A stretch of 64,000 nucleotides of DNA from Closterium sp. NIES-65 (lineage: Eukaryota > Streptophyta > Zygnematophyceae > Desmidiales > Closteriaceae): NCBI GenBank assembly GCA_948144175.1, contig CANXME010000496.1, positions 31,514-95,513 on the forward strand, in the 5' to 3' direction. The position numbers and the translations under genes were made by a program. Of this stretch, positions 62,201-64,000 are shown piece by piece (positions within the stretch are counted from its first letter, which is position 1; the number at the start of each line of letters is the position of its first letter). The notes under the pieces were generated by a model. That model was not told the DNA's origin. It did not search any database and worked only from the letters and a program-made list of their open reading frames with translations.

Positions 62201-64000
62201 ACAACGGCTCACCGTGTGCACACTTGCAAGAACAAGGGCCCAGCTTGTGCAAAATTGCAAGAACAAGGGCCTAGTGAGTGCAAAATTGCAAGAACAAGGG
62301 CCCAGCGAGTGCAAAATTGCAAGAACAAGGGCCCAACGTGTACAAAATTGCAAGAACAAGTGCCCACCCATGTGCAAAATTGCAAGAACAAGGGCCCAGC
62401 GTATGCAAAATTGCAAGAACAAGGGCCCAACGTGTGCAAAATTGCAAGAACAAAGGCCCAGCGAGTGCAAAAGTGCAAGGACAAGCGCCCAGTGTGTGCA
62501 AAATTGCAAGAACAAGGGCCCAGAGTGTGCAAGATAGGAAGAACAAGGGCCCAGCGTGTGCAAAATGGCAAGAACAAGGGCCTAGCGAGTGCAAAATTGA
62601 AAGAACAAGGGCCCAGCGAGTGCAAAATTGCAAGAACAAGGGCCAAGCGTGTGCAAGATTGGAAGAACAAGGGCCCAGCGTGTGCAAAATTGCAAGAACA
62701 AGGGCCCAGCAAGAGCAAAATTGAAAGAACAAGGGGCCCAGCGTGTGCAAAATTGCAAGAACAAGGGCCCAGTGAGTGCAAAATTGCCGAGAACAACGGC
62801 CCACTGAGTGCAAAATTGCAAGAACAAGGGCCCTGCGAGTGCAAAATTGCAAGAACAATGGCCCAGCGTTGTGCAAATTTGCAAGAACAAGGGCCCAGCG
62901 AGTGCAAAATTGAAAGAACAAGGGCCCACCGTGTGCAAAATTGCAAGAACAAAGGCTCAGCGAGTGCAAAATTGAAAGAACAAGGGCCCAGCATGTGCAA
63001 ATTGCAAGAACAAGGGCCCAGCATGTGCAAGATTGGAAGAACAAGGCCCAGCGTGTGCAAAATTGCAAGAACAAGTGCCCAACGTGTGCAAAATTGCAAG
63101 AACAAGGGCCCAGTGAGTGCAAAATTGCAAGAACAAGGGCCCACTGAGTGCAAAATTGCAAGAACAAGGGCCCAGGGTATGCAAAATTGCAAGAACAAGG
63201 GCCCAGCGTGTGCACAATTGCAAGAACAAGGGCCCAGTGAGTGCAAAATTGCAAGAACAAGGGCCCAGCGAGTGCAAAATTGCAAGAACAAGGGCCCAAC
63301 GTGTGCAAAATTGCAAGAACAAGTGCCCAGTGTGTGCAAAAATTGCAGAACAAGGGCCCTGCGTGTGCAAAATTGCAAGAACAAGGGCCCTGCATGTGCA
63401 AAATTGCAAGAACAAAGGCCCAGCGAGTGCAAACGTGCAAGGACAAGGGCCCAGCGTGTGCAAAATTGCAAGAATTAGGGCCCTGAGTGTGCAAGATTGG
63501 AAGAACAAGGGCCCAGCGTGTGCAAAATTGCAAGAACAAGGGCCCCAGCGATTGCAAAAATTGAAAGAACAAGGGCCCAGCGAGTGCAAAATTGCAAGAA
63601 CAAGGGCCCAGCGAGTGCAAAATTGCAAGAACAAGGGCCCTACGTGTGCAAAATTGCAAGAACAAGTGCCCAGCGTGTGCAAAATTGCAAGAACAAGGGC
63701 CCAGCGTGTGCAAAATTGCAAGAACAAGGGCCAGCATGTGCAAAATTGCAAGAACAAAGGCCCAGCGAGTGCAAAAGTGCAAGGACAAGGGCCCTGCGTG
63801 TGCAAAATGCAAGAACAAGGGCCCAGAGTGTGCAAGATTGGAAGAACAAGGGCCCAGCGTGTGCAAAATTGCAAGAACAAGGGCCCAGTGAGTGCAAAAT
63901 TGCAAGAACAAAGGCCCAGCGAGTGCAAAATTGCAAGAACAAGGCCCAGCGTGTGCAAAATTGGAAGAACAAGGGCCCAGCGTGTGCGAAATTGCAAGAA
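56211..64000 (+). repeat. 31-bp satellite array, block 4 (runs off the window)
   Basis: Counterpart of 36884-44640. Up to about 61.98 kb it keeps a constant 19327-bp offset from unit A, meaning no net length change over more than 5 kb. Beyond that, one extra monomer near 62.3 kb and many one-base length changes appear. No gene or foreign insert was seen. Confidence 0.97.

Larger units (their letters stand above)
45172..64000 (+). repeat. 19.8-kb composite repeat unit B (satellite, Copia copy 4, satellite; incomplete)
   Basis: Direct repeat of 25410-45171, including the AT island and a Copia copy. It runs off the right edge at a point matching about 44640 of unit A, so some 0.5 kb is missing. 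Agreement with unit A is nearly perfect outside the Copia rearrangement until about 61.98 kb. After that one-base length differences become frequent (see findings). Confidence 0.92.

Noticed and set aside
2413-64000. tRNA, rRNA, telomere repeat or CENP-B-box-like motif in the satellite
   Set aside because: None was seen by eye. The monomer has no telomere-type unit and nothing close to the CENP-B box pattern.

Overview
This is repetitive eukaryotic DNA with no recognisable host gene. About 48 kb of the 64 kb is one tandem satellite with a 31-bp monomer. Set into it, all on the + strand, are four pieces of one Ty1/copia LTR retrotransposon family. The Copia protein style (CCHC knuckle behind an Arg/Gly-rich Gag tail, DSG protease, D-D-E integrase, YVDD reverse transcriptase, RNase H) fits a plant or green-algal nuclear genome. 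That assignment is a guess from style, because nothing here fixes the species. A satellite block of this size suggests heterochromatin, possibly (peri)centromeric.

Layout: 1-2350, Copia copy 1 (end of pol plus 3' LTR; its start lies left of the window). 2351-2412, two inverted satellite monomers, then a hairpin-like flip. 2413-17200, satellite. 17201-21052, Copia copy 2 (Gag tail to 3' LTR). 21053-31929, satellite with a 75-bp AT-rich island at 29778-29852. 31930-36883, Copia copy 3. 36884-51722, satellite with a second copy of the island at 49571-49645. 51723-56210, Copia copy 4. 56211-64000, satellite running off the right edge.

The satellite is organised on several levels. Monomer variants recur in fixed order and make higher-order repeats (HORs): a 185-bp hexamer (five 31-bp monomers plus one 30-bp monomer), and blocks repeating at about 434, 496, 1050-1520 and 2000 bp. 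On the largest scale, 25410-45171 (satellite, Copia copy 3, satellite) is repeated directly as 45172-64000 with Copia copy 4 and has not finished at the window edge. Copies 2, 3 and 4 join the satellite at the same base on both sides. They therefore look like descendants of one satellite-plus-Copia junction multiplied by segmental duplication, not separate insertions.

No working gene system can be claimed. The very long open frames on both strands of the satellite follow from a stop-free 31-bp monomer. The points most worth a second look are the composite satellite/Copia unit, the open frame that runs from satellite into the Gag tail, the 185-bp hexamer, the orientation flip at 2.4 kb, and a burst of one-base indels in the last 2 kb that looks like unpolished assembly.
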